This document shows positions 8,645 to 19,427 of a stretch of DNA of 64,000 nt, one piece after another. The notes under the pieces were generated by a model. The model ran no database searches and was not told where the DNA came from. It saw only the letters and a program-made list of their open reading frames with translations. The stretch's first letter is position 1. Every line of letters starts with the position of its first letter. Origin of the DNA: Rhodoferax sp. (lineage in GTDB: Bacteria > Pseudomonadota > Gammaproteobacteria > Burkholderiales > Burkholderiaceae_C); contig NZ_JAAFHA010000007.1 of NCBI RefSeq assembly GCF_010365055.1, forward strand, positions 1 through 64,000, in the 5' to 3' direction. Position numbers and translations under genes: made by a program.

Positions 8645-9331
8645 TCAGGACATCACCACAGGCCCACCTTTGGCCACGGCGCGCTGATAAGCTGGCCGTG
8701 CCTGCATACGCGTCCTGTAAGCGGCTAGATGCGGACGCCGCGCCACTTCGGCACCCCGCGCCAGCGCTGCTTCAACCGCAAAACTCATTTGAAAGTCGGC
8801 GATGCTGAGGTGTTCACCCGCAAACCAGAGATGGCGACCCAAGTGCGTTTCCATGAAGGCCAAGGCCGTTTCAATATTGGGATCGATCAGCTTAGCCTGC
8901 ACTTGCGCGCACAACTGGCGGGCAATCGGGCGAACAAAAAAGGGCATGGGCTGCGTTGGAATCGTCACGAACACCAGTTTCATGACCAGCCAGTTCATGA
9001 ATGAGCCTTCAGCGTAGTGCATCCAAAAACGTGCCCGGCGGTGTTGCGCAGTGCCTGGCGTGGGTTGCAGGTGGGCCAATTCGCCGTGCGCCTGCGCACC
9101 ATAGCGTTCGGCCAGATACTCCAGGATGGCACCGGACTCGGCAATGGTCTCGTCGCTGTCTGTGATGACGGGCGACTTGCCCAAGGGATGAATCGCTTTC
9201 AGTGCGGCAGGCGCCAGTCGCGTCTTGGGATCACGCTGGTAGCGCTGGATCTCGTAGGGCACGCCCAGTTCTTCTAGCAACCACAGCACGCGCTGTGAAC
9301 GGGAGGTTTCAAGGTGATGGATGGTAATCAT
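8645..9331 (-). CDS. Glutathione S-transferase family protein
   Basis: A 228-aa cytosolic glutathione S-transferase. The N-terminal thioredoxin-like domain has the opening ITIHHLETSRSQRVLWLLEE and the glutathione-binding motif (D)ETIAESGAILEYL, where Glu-Ser contacts glutathione. The C-terminal helical domain carries the family signature around HLSIADFQMSF with the structural Asp. I set the start at the ATG at 9331 because homologues start at MITIHH-like sequence; the ATG at 9340 (MVLMITI) has a better GGAA spacing and is an equal alternative. It is monocistronic, and its substrate is unknown. Confidence 0.87.
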   Translation of the reverse strand: MITIHHLETSRSQRVLWLLEELGVPYEIQRYQRDPKTRLAPAALKAIHPLGKSPVITDSDETIAESGAILEYLAERYGAQAHGELAHLQPTPGTAQHRRARFWMHYAEGSFMNWLVMKLVFVTIPTQPMPFFVRPIARQLCAQVQAKLIDPNIETALAFMETHLGRHLWFAGEHLSIADFQMSFAVEAALARGAEVARRPHLAAYRTRMQARPAYQRAVAKGGPVVMS

Positions 9332-9473
9332 GAGGACCATTATCCAATTCCAGCGGTGACTACAAATAGGGCGGGGCAAATCGGCACATCGATGCTGACG
9401 CCCGAAGTCAGTTTGTAGCAAGTTCAAAGTCCATAATTATGAATTCAGTTTTAAGACCCCCTGGAGACAAACA

Positions 9474-11369
9474 ATGACAAACTATGCCGAATTCCACCGC
9501 CGTTCTCTCGAGGACCGTGACGCGTTTTGGGAAGAACAGGCCCAACTCGTGGACTGGAAAGTGCAACCAACTCAAATTTGCGACTACAGCAACCCGCCCT
9601 TTGCCAAGTGGTTTGTTGGCGGCAGCACCAATTTGTGCCACAACGCGGTGGACCGGCACTTGAAAGACCGGGCGGAGCAAGCGGCGCTGATTTTTGTCTC
9701 GACCGAGACCAACCAGGAAAAGGTCTATTCGTTCCGGGAACTGCATGCCGAGGTGCAGCGCATGGCGGCGGTGCTCCAGGACCTGGGGGTGCAAAAGAGC
9801 GACCGGGTGCTGATCTATATGCCGATGATTGCCGAGGCGGCATTTGCCATGCTGGCCTGCGCGCGCATTGGTGCGATTCACTCGGTCGTGTTCGGCGGCT
9901 TCGCCTCGGGTTCGCTCGCCTCGCGCATTGAAGACGCTTCGCCCAAAGTCATCATCAGTGCCGACGCCGGTTCGCGCGGCGGCAAGCCGGTTGCCTACAA
10001 GCCATTGCTGGACGAGGCGATTCGCCTGTCCAGCCACAAGCCAAAAGCCGTTCTGCTGGTCGATCGCGGCCTCATGACCATGAATCTGGTACCGGGTCGG
10101 GATCACTTGTGGGCGGCGCTGCGGCAAAAACACATGGCGACGGTGGTGCCGTGCGAGTGGGTTGATGCCACGCACCCGAGCTACACGCTCTATACCAGCG
10201 GCACCACCGGCAAGCCCAAGGGCGTCCAGCGCGACACCGGCGGCTATTGCGTGGCGCTGGCCGCCAGCATGAAGCATATTTACTGCGGCAACGCCGGAGA
10301 AACCTATTTCTCCACCAGCGACATCGGCTGGGTCGTGGGCCACAGTTACATCATTTACGGCCCCCTGATTGCGGGTATGGCGACCATCATGTACGAGGGC
10401 CTGCCGACGCGACCGGACGGCGGCATCTGGTGGAGTCTGGTCGAGAAATACAAGGTGACGGTGATGTTTAGCGCGCCGACGGCGATCCGCGTGCTGAAAA
10501 AGCAGGACCCGGCCCTGCTCAAGAAATACGACCTGTCATCACTGCGTGCACTGTTCCTGGCCGGCGAGCCCCTGGACCAACCCACCGCCCAGTGGATCGC
10601 CGAGGGCCTAGGGCGCCCGATCGTTGACAACTACTGGCAGACCGAGACCGGTTGGCCGATCCTGAGCATCTGCAAAGGCGTCGATGATTCGCCGACCAAG
10701 TTCGGCTCGCCCGGCAAGGCGGTGTACGGCTATGACGTCAAGCTGCTCGACGAAAACACCGGCGAGGAGCTGAAGGGTCCGAACCAGAAAGGCGTGGTCG
10801 CGATCGAAGGCCCGTTGCCGCCGGGCTGCCTGCAAACGGTGTGGGGCGACGATGCGCGCTTCGTCAGCACCTACTGGACCACCATCCCCGGCAAGATGGT
10901 TTACAGCACTTTTGACTGGGGTATTCGCGATGCCGACGGCTATTACTTCATCCTGGGCCGCACCGATGACGTGATCAACGTCGCCGGGCACCGCCTGGGC
11001 ACGCGCGAGATTGAAGAAAGCATCTCGGCCCACCCCAACATTGCCGAAGTGGCGGTGGTCGGCGTGGCCGATCAGCTCAAGGGCCAGGTGGCCATGGCCT
11101 TTGCCGTGGTCAAGGACACGAGCCTGGTGGCAGACGAAGCAGGACGCCTGAAGCTCGAGGGCGAAATCATGAAACTGGTAGACGGCGACTTGGGCGCGGT
11201 GGCCCGGCCAGCGCGGGTGCGCTTCGTCACGGTACTGCCCAAAACTCGCAGCGGCAAGCTGCTGCGCCGGGCCGTGCAGGCGGTCTGTGAAGGACGCGAC
11301 CCGGGTGACCTGACCACAATGGAAGACCCGGCAGCGCTGCAACAGATCAAGGACTTGGTGACGGCGTAA
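9474..11369 (+). CDS. prpE: Propionyl-CoA synthetase (propionate--CoA ligase)
   Basis: A 631-aa AMP-forming acyl-CoA synthetase that activates propionate (and probably acetate) with ATP and CoA. The N-terminal ACAS_N region (YAEFHRRSLEDRDAFWEEQA) and the P-loop-like A3 motif YTSGTTGKPKGVQRDTGG are clear. A5-type YWQTETGWPI, A8 GRTDDVINVAGHRLGTREIE and the A10 motif with the acetylatable lysine PKTRSGKLLRR are also present. The block GYCVALAASMKHIY and the 630-residue length favour PrpE over Acs (about 650 aa). It is not next to prpBCD but stands about 200 bases before the 2-oxoglutarate dehydrogenase operon. Confidence 0.9.
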   Translation: MTNYAEFHRRSLEDRDAFWEEQAQLVDWKVQPTQICDYSNPPFAKWFVGGSTNLCHNAVDRHLKDRAEQAALIFVSTETNQEKVYSFRELHAEVQRMAAVLQDLGVQKSDRVLIYMPMIAEAAFAMLACARIGAIHSVVFGGFASGSLASRIEDASPKVIISADAGSRGGKPVAYKPLLDEAIRLSSHKPKAVLLVDRGLMTMNLVPGRDHLWAALRQKHMATVVPCEWVDATHPSYTLYTSGTTGKPKGVQRDTGGYCVALAASMKHIYCGNAGETYFSTSDIGWVVGHSYIIYGPLIAGMATIMYEGLPTRPDGGIWWSLVEKYKVTVMFSAPTAIRVLKKQDPALLKKYDLSSLRALFLAGEPLDQPTAQWIAEGLGRPIVDNYWQTETGWPILSICKGVDDSPTKFGSPGKAVYGYDVKLLDENTGEELKGPNQKGVVAIEGPLPPGCLQTVWGDDARFVSTYWTTIPGKMVYSTFDWGIRDADGYYFILGRTDDVINVAGHRLGTREIEESISAHPNIAEVAVVGVADQLKGQVAMAFAVVKDTSLVADEAGRLKLEGEIMKLVDGDLGAVARPARVRFVTVLPKTRSGKLLRRAVQAVCEGRDPGDLTTMEDPAALQQIKDLVTA

Positions 11370-11533
11370 GTCCACTTTGGGGTCAGTGCCGAATGCCGGC
11401 AGCCCGGCCCAAGAAATTCTCAGTGGTGGCACAATTGCGCCCTGTCACCGGGCCCTTCCAGCCACAGTCGCATCCGCCAAACGGTCAAGCCGTGACGCGG
11501 AAGGTTTTTAAAAAATAGCTTTAACCAGCTCAT

Positions 11534-11555
11534 GTTTCCCAAAGGGAAACGGAGG
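11534..11555 (+). promoter_or_regulatory. Perfect hairpin abutting the odhA ribosome-binding site
   Basis: GTTTCCC (11534-11540), a 3-base loop and GGGAAAC (11544-11550) make a perfect 7-bp stem. The GGAGG ribosome-binding site (11551-11555) begins with the very next base, 10 bases before the ATG at 11566. The stem contains no T-run, so it is not a terminator. It could affect ribosome loading or message stability for the odh operon. Only the sequence structure is observed. Confidence 0.55.
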
Positions 11556-11565
11556 TCAGCGCAGT

Positions 11566-14457
11566 ATGAGTGAAACAACGTCTCAAGGGGCGAATTCGGC
11601 ATCGTCGGTCTATCAGGCCTATCAGGCCAATACCTTTCTATTTGGTGGCAACGCACCGTATGTCGAAGAGATGTACGAAAACTACCTGGCCAACCCCGGC
11701 GGTGTCCCTGACAGCTGGCGTGATTATTTCGATGCCTTACAGCATGTGCCTGCCTCTGACGGCAGCCAAGCCAAAGACGTGCCCCACCTGCCGGTCATCA
11801 ATGCCTTTGCCGAGCGCGCCAAACAGGGCGGCACCAAGGTGGTGGTGGCCAGCGTCGATACAGAAATGGGGCGTAAGCGGGTCGCGGTGCAGCAACTGAT
11901 CGCGGCTTATCGCAACGTGGGTGTGAGTTGGGCTGATCTGGACCCCCTCAAGAGAATTGAGCGCGAAGATATTCCGGAACTCCAGCTCTCTTTCTATGGT
12001 TTCAGCGACGCTGACCAGGAAGCCGTGTTCAACACCAGCAACACCTTCTTTGGCAAAGAAACGATGAGCCTACGCGAGCTGATGAACGCGTTGCGCCAAA
12101 CCTATTGCGGCACGATTGGTGCGCAATTCATGCACACCACCGACCAGAACCATAAACGCTGGTGGCAGCAAAAGCTAGAGAGCATTCGCTCCAAGCCGAG
12201 CTTCTCGGTGGAGCAACAAAAGCACATTCTGGACCGGCTCACCGCCGCCGAAGGACTGGAACGGTTTTTGCACACCAAGTATGTTGGGCAAAAGCGTTTT
12301 TCCCTTGAAGGCGGCGAGAGTTTCATCGCCTGCATGGATGAGCTGATTCAGTCGGCCGGGGTCAAAGGCATTCAGGAAATCGTGATTGGCATGGCGCATC
12401 GCGGACGCTTGAACGTGCTGGTGAATTCTCTGGGCAAGATGCCCGCCGAACTGTTTGCCGAGTTCGACCATACCGCGCCCCAAGAATTGACCAGCGGCGA
12501 CGTCAAATACCACCAGGGTTTCAGCTCTGATGTGACTACCGCTGGCGGCCCGGTGCACCTGAGTCTGGCGTTCAATCCCTCACACCTGGAAATCGTCAAC
12601 CCGGTGGTCGAGGGCTCGGTGCGTGCCCGCATGGATCGCCGCGCCGACCCCTACGGCAAGCAGGTGTTGCCAGTGTTGGTGCATGGCGATGCGGCCTTCG
12701 CGGGCCAGGGCGTGAACATGGAGACTTTTGCGCTGTCTGAAACGCGCGGCTACTCCACCGGCGGCACGGTTCATATCATCATCAACAACCAGATTGGTTT
12801 CACCACCAGCGATCCGCGCGACAGCCGCTCGACGCTGTATTGCACCGACGTGATCAAGATGATCGAGGCGCCGGTCTTGCACGTGAATGGTGACGACCCG
12901 GAGGCCGTGGTACTGGCCACCCAGCTGGCGCTGGAGTTCCGGCTGGAGTTCCGCAAAGACGTGGTGGTGGACATCATTTGTTTCCGCAAGCTCGGCCACA
13001 ACGAGCAGGACACGCCCGCGCTGACGCAGCCCCTGATGTACAAGAAGATCGCCGCCCACCCCGGCACCCGCAGCCTGTATGCAGCCAAGCTGGCAGCCCA
13101 AGGTTTGGGTGACACGCTCGGCGATGACATGGTCAAAGCCTTCCGCGCTGCCATGGATGCGGGCAAGCACACGGTGGACCCGGTACTGACCAACTTCAAG
13201 AGCAAATTCGCCGTCGATTGGACGCCATTTATCAACCAGAAGTGGACCGATGCTGCCGATACGGCGATTCCCATGGGCGAGTGGAAGCGTCTGGCTGAAA
13301 AAATTACGACCATTCCCGCCACCGTGACGGCTCACAACCTGGTCAAAAAAGTCTATGACGACCGCGCCGCCATGGGGCGTGGCGATATTCCGGTGGACTG
13401 GGGCATGGGCGAGCACATGGCTTTTGCTTCGCTCGTGGCCAGCGGTTACCCGGTGCGCCTGAGTGGCGAGGATTGCGGCCGCGGCACCTTTACCCATCGG
13501 CATTCGGTGATTCACGACCAGAATCGCGAAAAGTGGGATGTCGGCACCTACATTCCTCTGCAAAATGTGACGGCGAATCAGGCGCCATTTGTCGTCATCG
13601 ACTCGATCCTGTCCGAAGAGGCGGTGCTGGCGTTCGAGTATGGCTACGCGTCCAACGAACCCAATACCTTGGTGATCTGGGAAGCCCAGTTTGGCGACTT
13701 CGCCAATGGCGCGCAGGTGGTAATCGATCAGTTCATCGCCTCCGGCGAGGTCAAGTGGGGCCGTGTAAACGGCATCACGCTGATGCTGCCGCACGGCTAT
13801 GAGGGCCAAGGTCCCGAGCACAGTTCGGCGCGGCTGGAACGCTTCATGCAGCTCAGTGCCGACACCAACATGCAGGTGGTGCAGCCCACCACAGCGAGCC
13901 AGATTTTCCACATCTTGCGCCGCCAGATGGTGCGCAACATTCGCAAGCCCCTGATCATTCTGACGCCCAAGTCGCTGTTGCGCGCCAAGGATGCGGCCTC
14001 ACCCTTGTCTGAATTTACCAAGGGTGGCTTCCAGACCATCATTCCAGAGCAAAAGGCGCTGAAAGCCGACAAGGTCAAACGCATGGTGGCTTGCTCCGGC
14101 AAGGTCTATTACGACCTGGTCAAAAAGCGCGAGGAACTCGCTGCCGACGACGTGGCGATTATTCGCGTTGAGCAGTTGTATCCGTTCCCGCACAAGGCCT
14201 TTGCGACCGAGCTCAAGAAATACCCGAATGCCACTGAGATCGTCTGGTGCCAGGACGAGCCGCAAAACCAGGGCGCCTGGTTCTTTGTGCAGCATTACAT
14301 CTATGAAAACATGTTTGACGGGCAGAAACGGGGCTACTCGGGCCGTGCCGCATCGGCGTCCCCCGCCGTGGGTTACGCCCACCTGCACCAGGAGCAGCAA
14401 AAAGCGCTGGTTGAAGGCGCATTTGCCAAGCTCAAAGGCACAGTCCTGACCAAATAA
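11566..14457 (+). CDS. sucA: 2-oxoglutarate dehydrogenase E1 component
   Basis: The thiamine-diphosphate-dependent decarboxylase of the 2-oxoglutarate dehydrogenase complex (TCA cycle), 963 aa. It shows the N-terminal segment that binds E2 ([20 protein letters not shown]) and the conserved [12 protein letters not shown]. The cofactor region is [19 protein letters not shown] with [13 protein letters not shown], and the catalytic-domain block [10 protein letters not shown] and [18 protein letters not shown] follow. The length and motifs match proteobacterial OdhA/SucA. A GGAGG site lies 10 bases upstream, directly after a perfect hairpin. The E2 gene follows after 13 bases, so the two are co-transcribed. 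Confidence 0.97.
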   Translation: MSETTSQGANSASSVYQAYQANTFLFGGNAPYVEEMYENYLANPGGVPDSWRDYFDALQHVPASDGSQAKDVPHLPVINAFAERAKQGGTKVVVASVDTEMGRKRVAVQQLIAAYRNVGVSWADLDPLKRIEREDIPELQLSFYGFSDADQEAVFNTSNTFFGKETMSLRELMNALRQTYCGTIGAQFMHTTDQNHKRWWQQKLESIRSKPSFSVEQQKHILDRLTAAEGLERFLHTKYVGQKRFSLEGGESFIACMDELIQSAGVKGIQEIVIGMAHRGRLNVLVNSLGKMPAELFAEFDHTAPQELTSGDVKYHQGFSSDVTTAGGPVHLSLAFNPSHLEIVNPVVEGSVRARMDRRADPYGKQVLPVLVHGDAAFAGQGVNMETFALSETRGYSTGGTVHIIINNQIGFTTSDPRDSRSTLYCTDVIKMIEAPVLHVNGDDPEAVVLATQLALEFRLEFRKDVVVDIICFRKLGHNEQDTPALTQPLMYKKIAAHPGTRSLYAAKLAAQGLGDTLGDDMVKAFRAAMDAGKHTVDPVLTNFKSKFAVDWTPFINQKWTDAADTAIPMGEWKRLAEKITTIPATVTAHNLVKKVYDDRAAMGRGDIPVDWGMGEHMAFASLVASGYPVRLSGEDCGRGTFTHRHSVIHDQNREKWDVGTYIPLQNVTANQAPFVVIDSILSEEAVLAFEYGYASNEPNTLVIWEAQFGDFANGAQVVIDQFIASGEVKWGRVNGITLMLPHGYEGQGPEHSSARLERFMQLSADTNMQVVQPTTASQIFHILRRQMVRNIRKPLIILTPKSLLRAKDAASPLSEFTKGGFQTIIPEQKALKADKVKRMVACSGKVYYDLVKKREELAADDVAIIRVEQLYPFPHKAFATELKKYPNATEIVWCQDEPQNQGAWFFVQHYIYENMFDGQKRGYSGRAASASPAVGYAHLHQEQQKALVEGAFAKLKGTVLTK

Positions 14458-14470
14458 CGAAAGAAATACC

Positions 14471-15724
<1,254 letters not shown>

Positions 15725-15757
15725 GTATCAATTCATCCTACCCAAATAGTTCGCTTT

Positions 15758-15880
15758 GACCCGCAGCGCGCATTGGGTGTCTGATGCCGCGAATGTCCCC
15801 CGGCTTGTGCTTCGCCCAAGCCTCCTCCTTGACTTCGCTGCATCAGACACCCAACGCACGCCGCTAGGCGCGGTCGGGTC
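15758..15880. repeat. Long imperfect palindrome between odhB and lpd
   Basis: Outer GACCCG/CGGGTC (15758-15763 and 15875-15880) enclose perfect 15-base arms (15773-15787 and 15840-15854). Inside these are GCGAA/TTCGC (15789-15793 with 15834-15838) and GGCTTG/CAAGCC (15802-15807 with 15817-15822). The whole can fold as an extended stem of about 120 bases. A short T-run follows on the plus strand (15881-15884), so it could act as a terminator or processing site splitting odhAB from lpd. Its layered symmetry resembles an interspersed palindromic element more than a simple terminator. Confidence 0.7.
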
Positions 15881-15928
15881 TTTTCAGTAATCAGCGTGGC
15901 GTTTAGTCATGGAAATTAGAAAGAAAAA

Positions 15929-17356
15929 ATGAGCAAGCAATTTGATGTGATCGTGATCGGTGGTGGCCCTGGTGGCTACATTGCGGCCATTCGTGCTGCC
16001 CAACTTGGCAAAAACGTGGCCTGTGTGGATGAGTGGAAAAATAGCCAAGGCGGTCCGGCCTTGGGTGGCACCTGTACCAACATCGGCTGCATTCCGAGCA
16101 AGGCGCTGCTGCAGTCGTCGGAACATTTTGACCATGCCAGCCATCACTTTGCCGACCATGGCATTGCCGTCAAGGGCCTGAGCATGGACAGCGCCAAGAT
16201 GGTGGCGCGCAAGGATGCCGTGGTCAAGCAGAATAACGATGGCATCTTGTACCTGTTTAAAAAGAACAAGGTCAGTTTCTTCCATGGCCGCGCGTCGTTT
16301 GAGAAAGCAGTGGATGGCGGCTACGAGATCAAGGTGGCAGGGGCCGCTGAAGAAACGCTGGTGGGTCAGCACGTCATTGTGGCCACGGGTTCCACCGCCC
16401 GGGCGCTACCGGGTGCGCCCTTTGACGAAACCCAGATTCTGTCGAACGATGGTGCTCTGGCCATGACGGCCGTGCCGAAGAAATTGGGTTTGATTGGCTC
16501 TGGCGTGATCGGCCTGGAAATGGGCTCGGTGTGGCGTCGCTTGGGCTCGGAAGTGACCATTCTGGAAGGTCTGCCGACTTTCCTGGGCGCGGTGGATGAA
16601 CAGATTGCCAAGGAAGCACACAAAGCGTTTGTCAAACAAGGGCTCAAGATCGAGCTGGGCGTAACCGTTGGCGAGGTCAAAGTGGGCAAAAAGGGCGTCA
16701 GTGTCGCCTGGACCAATGCCAAGGGCGAAGCGCAGAAATTGGACGTGGACAAGCTGATCGTGTCGATTGGCCGCGTCCCCAATACCGTTGGCTTGAACCC
16801 GCAAGCCGTCGGCCTGCAACTCGACGAGCGCGGCGCCATCGTGGTTGATGGCGATTGCCGCACGAGCCTGCCCGGCGTGTGGGCGGTGGGCGACGTGGTG
16901 CGCGGCCCGATGCTGGCGCACAAGGCCGAAGAAGAAGGCGTGGCGGTGGCTGAGCGCATCGCTGGTCAGCATGGCCATGTCAACTTCAACACCATTCCAT
17001 GGGTGATCTACACCAGCCCGGAGATTGCCTGGGTCGGCCGCACCGAACAGCAACTCAAAGCTGACGGTGTGGCGTACAAGGCGGGGACGTTCCCGTTCCT
17101 GGCCAATGGCCGCGCCCGCGCGTTGGGCGACACCACCGGCATGGTCAAGATGCTGGCCGACGCCAGCACCGATGAAATTCTGGGCGTGCACATCGTCGGC
17201 CCGATGGCCAGCGAGTTGATTGCCGAGTGCGTGGTGGCGATGGAATTTCGCGCCAGCAGTGAAGACATTGCACGCATTTGCCACGCCCACCCGACTTTGA
17301 GCGAATCGACCAAGGAAGCGGCGCTGGCGGTGGCTAAGCGCACGCTGAATTTCTAG
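15929..17356 (+). CDS. lpdA: Dihydrolipoamide dehydrogenase (E3)
   Basis: The flavoprotein E3 of the 2-oxoglutarate (and possibly pyruvate) dehydrogenase complex, 475 aa; it reoxidises dihydrolipoamide with NAD. The FAD-binding motif is [19 protein letters not shown] at the N-terminus and the redox disulfide is [16 protein letters not shown]. The NAD-binding [17 protein letters not shown] and the second FAD contact [19 protein letters not shown] follow. The catalytic His-Glu pair sits in [10 protein letters not shown]. The length is normal. It lies downstream of sucAB across the palindrome at 15758-15880, and weak purine-rich sequence (GAAAGAAAAA) precedes the ATG. Confidence 0.96.
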   Translation: MSKQFDVIVIGGGPGGYIAAIRAAQLGKNVACVDEWKNSQGGPALGGTCTNIGCIPSKALLQSSEHFDHASHHFADHGIAVKGLSMDSAKMVARKDAVVKQNNDGILYLFKKNKVSFFHGRASFEKAVDGGYEIKVAGAAEETLVGQHVIVATGSTARALPGAPFDETQILSNDGALAMTAVPKKLGLIGSGVIGLEMGSVWRRLGSEVTILEGLPTFLGAVDEQIAKEAHKAFVKQGLKIELGVTVGEVKVGKKGVSVAWTNAKGEAQKLDVDKLIVSIGRVPNTVGLNPQAVGLQLDERGAIVVDGDCRTSLPGVWAVGDVVRGPMLAHKAEEEGVAVAERIAGQHGHVNFNTIPWVIYTSPEIAWVGRTEQQLKADGVAYKAGTFPFLANGRARALGDTTGMVKMLADASTDEILGVHIVGPMASELIAECVVAMEFRASSEDIARICHAHPTLSESTKEAALAVAKRTLNF

Positions 17357-17365
17357 ATTTATAGG

Positions 17366-17410
17366 AAATTGGCTGCTAGCCCTCGTCCTATTTGCATAAC
17401 TAGCTATCTA
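17366..17410 (+). repeat. Interspersed intergenic repeat, copy B
   Basis: AGCCCTCGT (17378-17386), 15 nt, then AGCTAT (17402-17407), preceded by GAAATTGGCTGCT. Block order, spacing and flanking AT-rich character match copies A and C. It lies between lpdA and zapE and ends 29 bases before the zapE start, so it would be part of the zapE leader. Confidence 0.7.
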
Positions 17411-17436
17411 TACGATAGCGGTTCAGGGTTGAGTTC

Positions 17437-18534
17437 GTGACTGTCAAACAAGCCTACCAAGCCGAGATTGCCGCCCGTGGCTACAGCGCTGACCCGGCGC
17501 AGTGGCGCGCCGTGGACGCGCTGGGGCGTTGTGCCCGTGAGTGGAGCGCGTTTCGGGCGCAGCGCTCCAATTCGCTCAAGAAACTGATCAACCGCCCCGC
17601 CATTCCGCGCGGCGTTTATCTGTACGGCGGGGTCGGACGCGGAAAAAGTTTCCTGATGGACTGCTTTTTCAATGCGGTACCGCTCAAGCGCAAGACCCGC
17701 TTGCATTTCCATGAGTTCATGCGGGAAGTGCATCGGGAACTCGCCGAGCTTCGGGGAACGGCCAATCCACTGGATGTGCTGGCGCAGCGGATGGCAAAGA
17801 AATACCGACTGATCTGCTTTGACGAGTTTCACATTGCCGATATCACGGACGCCATGATCCTGCACCGGCTGTTGGCGGCCCTGTTCAGCAACGGGGTCGG
17901 CTTCGTCACAACTTCCAATTTCAAGCCGGATGACTTGTACCCGAATGGCCTGCACCGGGAGCGCATTCTGCCCGCGATTGCCTTGCTCAAACAGCAACTC
18001 GAAGTGGTCAATGTGGACAACGGCGTCGACTACCGTCGTCTGATGCTGGAGCAGCTCGATTGCTACCATGTTCCGCTGGGTGCGCGGGCGGATGCGGCCA
18101 TGACGGATGCCTTTGAGCGCCTGGCGGAAATGCCGGACGAGCATCCCCTGCTGCACATTGAGGCCCGGCAAATTCAGGCCCGGCGCAAGGCGGGCGGGCT
18201 GGTCTGGTTTGACTTCAAGACGCTGTGTGGTGGGCCGCGCTCCCAGAACGACTATCTGGAGATTGCCAGCCGCTTTCACACGGTTTTGCTCAGTGATGTG
18301 CCGCAGATGCCACCGCGCATGGCGGCCGAGGCGCGGCGTTTCACCTGGCTGGTCGATGTGCTCTATGACCGCCGGGTCAAGCTGATCATGTCAGCTGCGG
18401 TGCCGCCGCAAGAGCTGTATCTGGAAGGGCCGCTGTTGCATGAATTCCCGCGCACGGTGTCGCGCTTGAATGAAATGCAGTCTTCGGAATTCCTGGCGCT
18501 GGAGCGTCGTCTGGTCGACACCTGCTTGACCTGA
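17437..18534 (+). CDS. zapE: Cell-division ATPase ZapE (AFG1 family)
   Basis: A 365-aa AFG1/ZapE-type P-loop ATPase. Walker A is YGGVGRGKSFLMDCFF (about residue 64-80) and Walker B is LICFDEFHIADITDAMIL. The C-terminal part has the family block LPDE-like spacing, with FHTVLLSDVPQM and FTWLVDVLYDRRVKL. In E. coli ZapE is needed for division under stress; in eukaryotes Afg1 is linked to mitochondrial protein turnover. The start is GTG at 17437, giving MTVKQAYQAEI; the ribosome-binding site is weak. The sequence between this gene and lpdA contains the interspersed repeat, so a separate promoter may exist. Its place after odhA-odhB-lpd is common in Comamonadaceae. Confidence 0.92.
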   Translation: MTVKQAYQAEIAARGYSADPAQWRAVDALGRCAREWSAFRAQRSNSLKKLINRPAIPRGVYLYGGVGRGKSFLMDCFFNAVPLKRKTRLHFHEFMREVHRELAELRGTANPLDVLAQRMAKKYRLICFDEFHIADITDAMILHRLLAALFSNGVGFVTTSNFKPDDLYPNGLHRERILPAIALLKQQLEVVNVDNGVDYRRLMLEQLDCYHVPLGARADAAMTDAFERLAEMPDEHPLLHIEARQIQARRKAGGLVWFDFKTLCGGPRSQNDYLEIASRFHTVLLSDVPQMPPRMAAEARRFTWLVDVLYDRRVKLIMSAAVPPQELYLEGPLLHEFPRTVSRLNEMQSSEFLALERRLVDTCLT

Positions 18535-18580
18535 ACAGGCATCGGCCTCGCCCCGTGTCTGGCTTGAGGCGTCCCGCGAG

Positions 18581-19342
18581 TCAGCACCCCAAGGGTTCGA
18601 GCTTGACCACCACCAACGACAGATTGTCACCGCCGCCCTGACCGCGCGAGCGCGCCTTTTCAATCAAGAATTCGGTCGCTTCCCGGGCCGACAGGCTGGA
18701 AAGAATCGAACCGATTTCGTCACTGGTGAAGTAGTGCCAGACGCCATCGCTGCAGGCCATCAGAATATCCCCGGCGTGCAGTTGGCTGATAAAGTGGGTG
18801 CTGATCGGGGGGTCGCTTTCAGTTCCCAGGCATCCTAACAAGATGTTCGATTGTGGATGGACATTGGCCTGCTCCTCGGTGAGCTCGCCCCGGTCGACCA
18901 GCGCCTGCACATAGGAGTGGTCCATGGAGCGCTTGATCAGCTTGGCGCCGCGATAGTGGTAGATTCTTGAGTCGCCCGCGTGCGCCCAATAGCAGTCACC
19001 GCCCGGATTGATCAGAAAGGCGGCGATCGTGCTGTGCGGTTCTTCTTCCGACGAAACGGCGGTCAGTTTGATGACCGTATGGGCTTCCTCCACCAATTGC
19101 TTTAACGCGGCCACGGCATCATCGGTCTCGGGCGCATAGCGCTCAAACAGCTGCCGGGCCGTCATCATGACCTGGTCGGACGCCTTGCGTCCGCCGCTGC
19201 GTCCGCCCATGCCGTCCGCCAGCACGGCCAGCACACAGCCACTGACCCGCGGGTGGCTCAGCAACAGAACCTGGTCTTGCTGGTAATCGCGGTCACCCTT
19301 GTGGATGCCGGTTGATGCGGTGAGACGATAGCCTTTGGGCAT
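18581..19342 (-). CDS. PP2C-type serine/threonine protein phosphatase
   Basis: A 253-aa metal-dependent PPM/PP2C phosphatase. Metal-binding aspartates are in DRDYQQDQVLL near the N-terminus, VLADGMGGRSGG, and CSDGVWHY; HAGDSRIYHYRG carries another family motif. A signal peptide or membrane segment is absent, so it should be cytoplasmic. Such proteins reverse phosphorylation by Hanks-type kinases, but no kinase gene is adjacent. It is divergent from the yoaA helicase gene across 85 bases that contain two copies of GGAGATTT. The convergent gap to zapE is only 46 bases. The cellular target is unknown. Confidence 0.86.
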   Translation of the reverse strand: MPKGYRLTASTGIHKGDRDYQQDQVLLLSHPRVSGCVLAVLADGMGGRSGGRKASDQVMMTARQLFERYAPETDDAVAALKQLVEEAHTVIKLTAVSSEEEPHSTIAAFLINPGGDCYWAHAGDSRIYHYRGAKLIKRSMDHSYVQALVDRGELTEEQANVHPQSNILLGCLGTESDPPISTHFISQLHAGDILMACSDGVWHYFTSDEIGSILSSLSAREATEFLIEKARSRGQGGGDNLSLVVVKLEPLGC

Positions 19343-19427
19343 AGTGAACGATCAAAAAGGAGATTTCCCCGGAGATTTTTATTAGACCGGTATTATCAGG
19401 CCTGCCCCTGCCCCCCATGTCTGCCCC

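Noticed and set aside
9405-9435. A sigma-70 promoter for prpE (TTGTAG and nearby AT-rich hexamers)
   Set aside because: Spacing between candidate boxes was 13 or 15 bases, so no good pair could be fixed.
12580-13911. A 443-codon minus-strand frame inside odhA
   Set aside because: It is a shadow of the E1 gene, which shows all thiamine-diphosphate motifs in its own frame.
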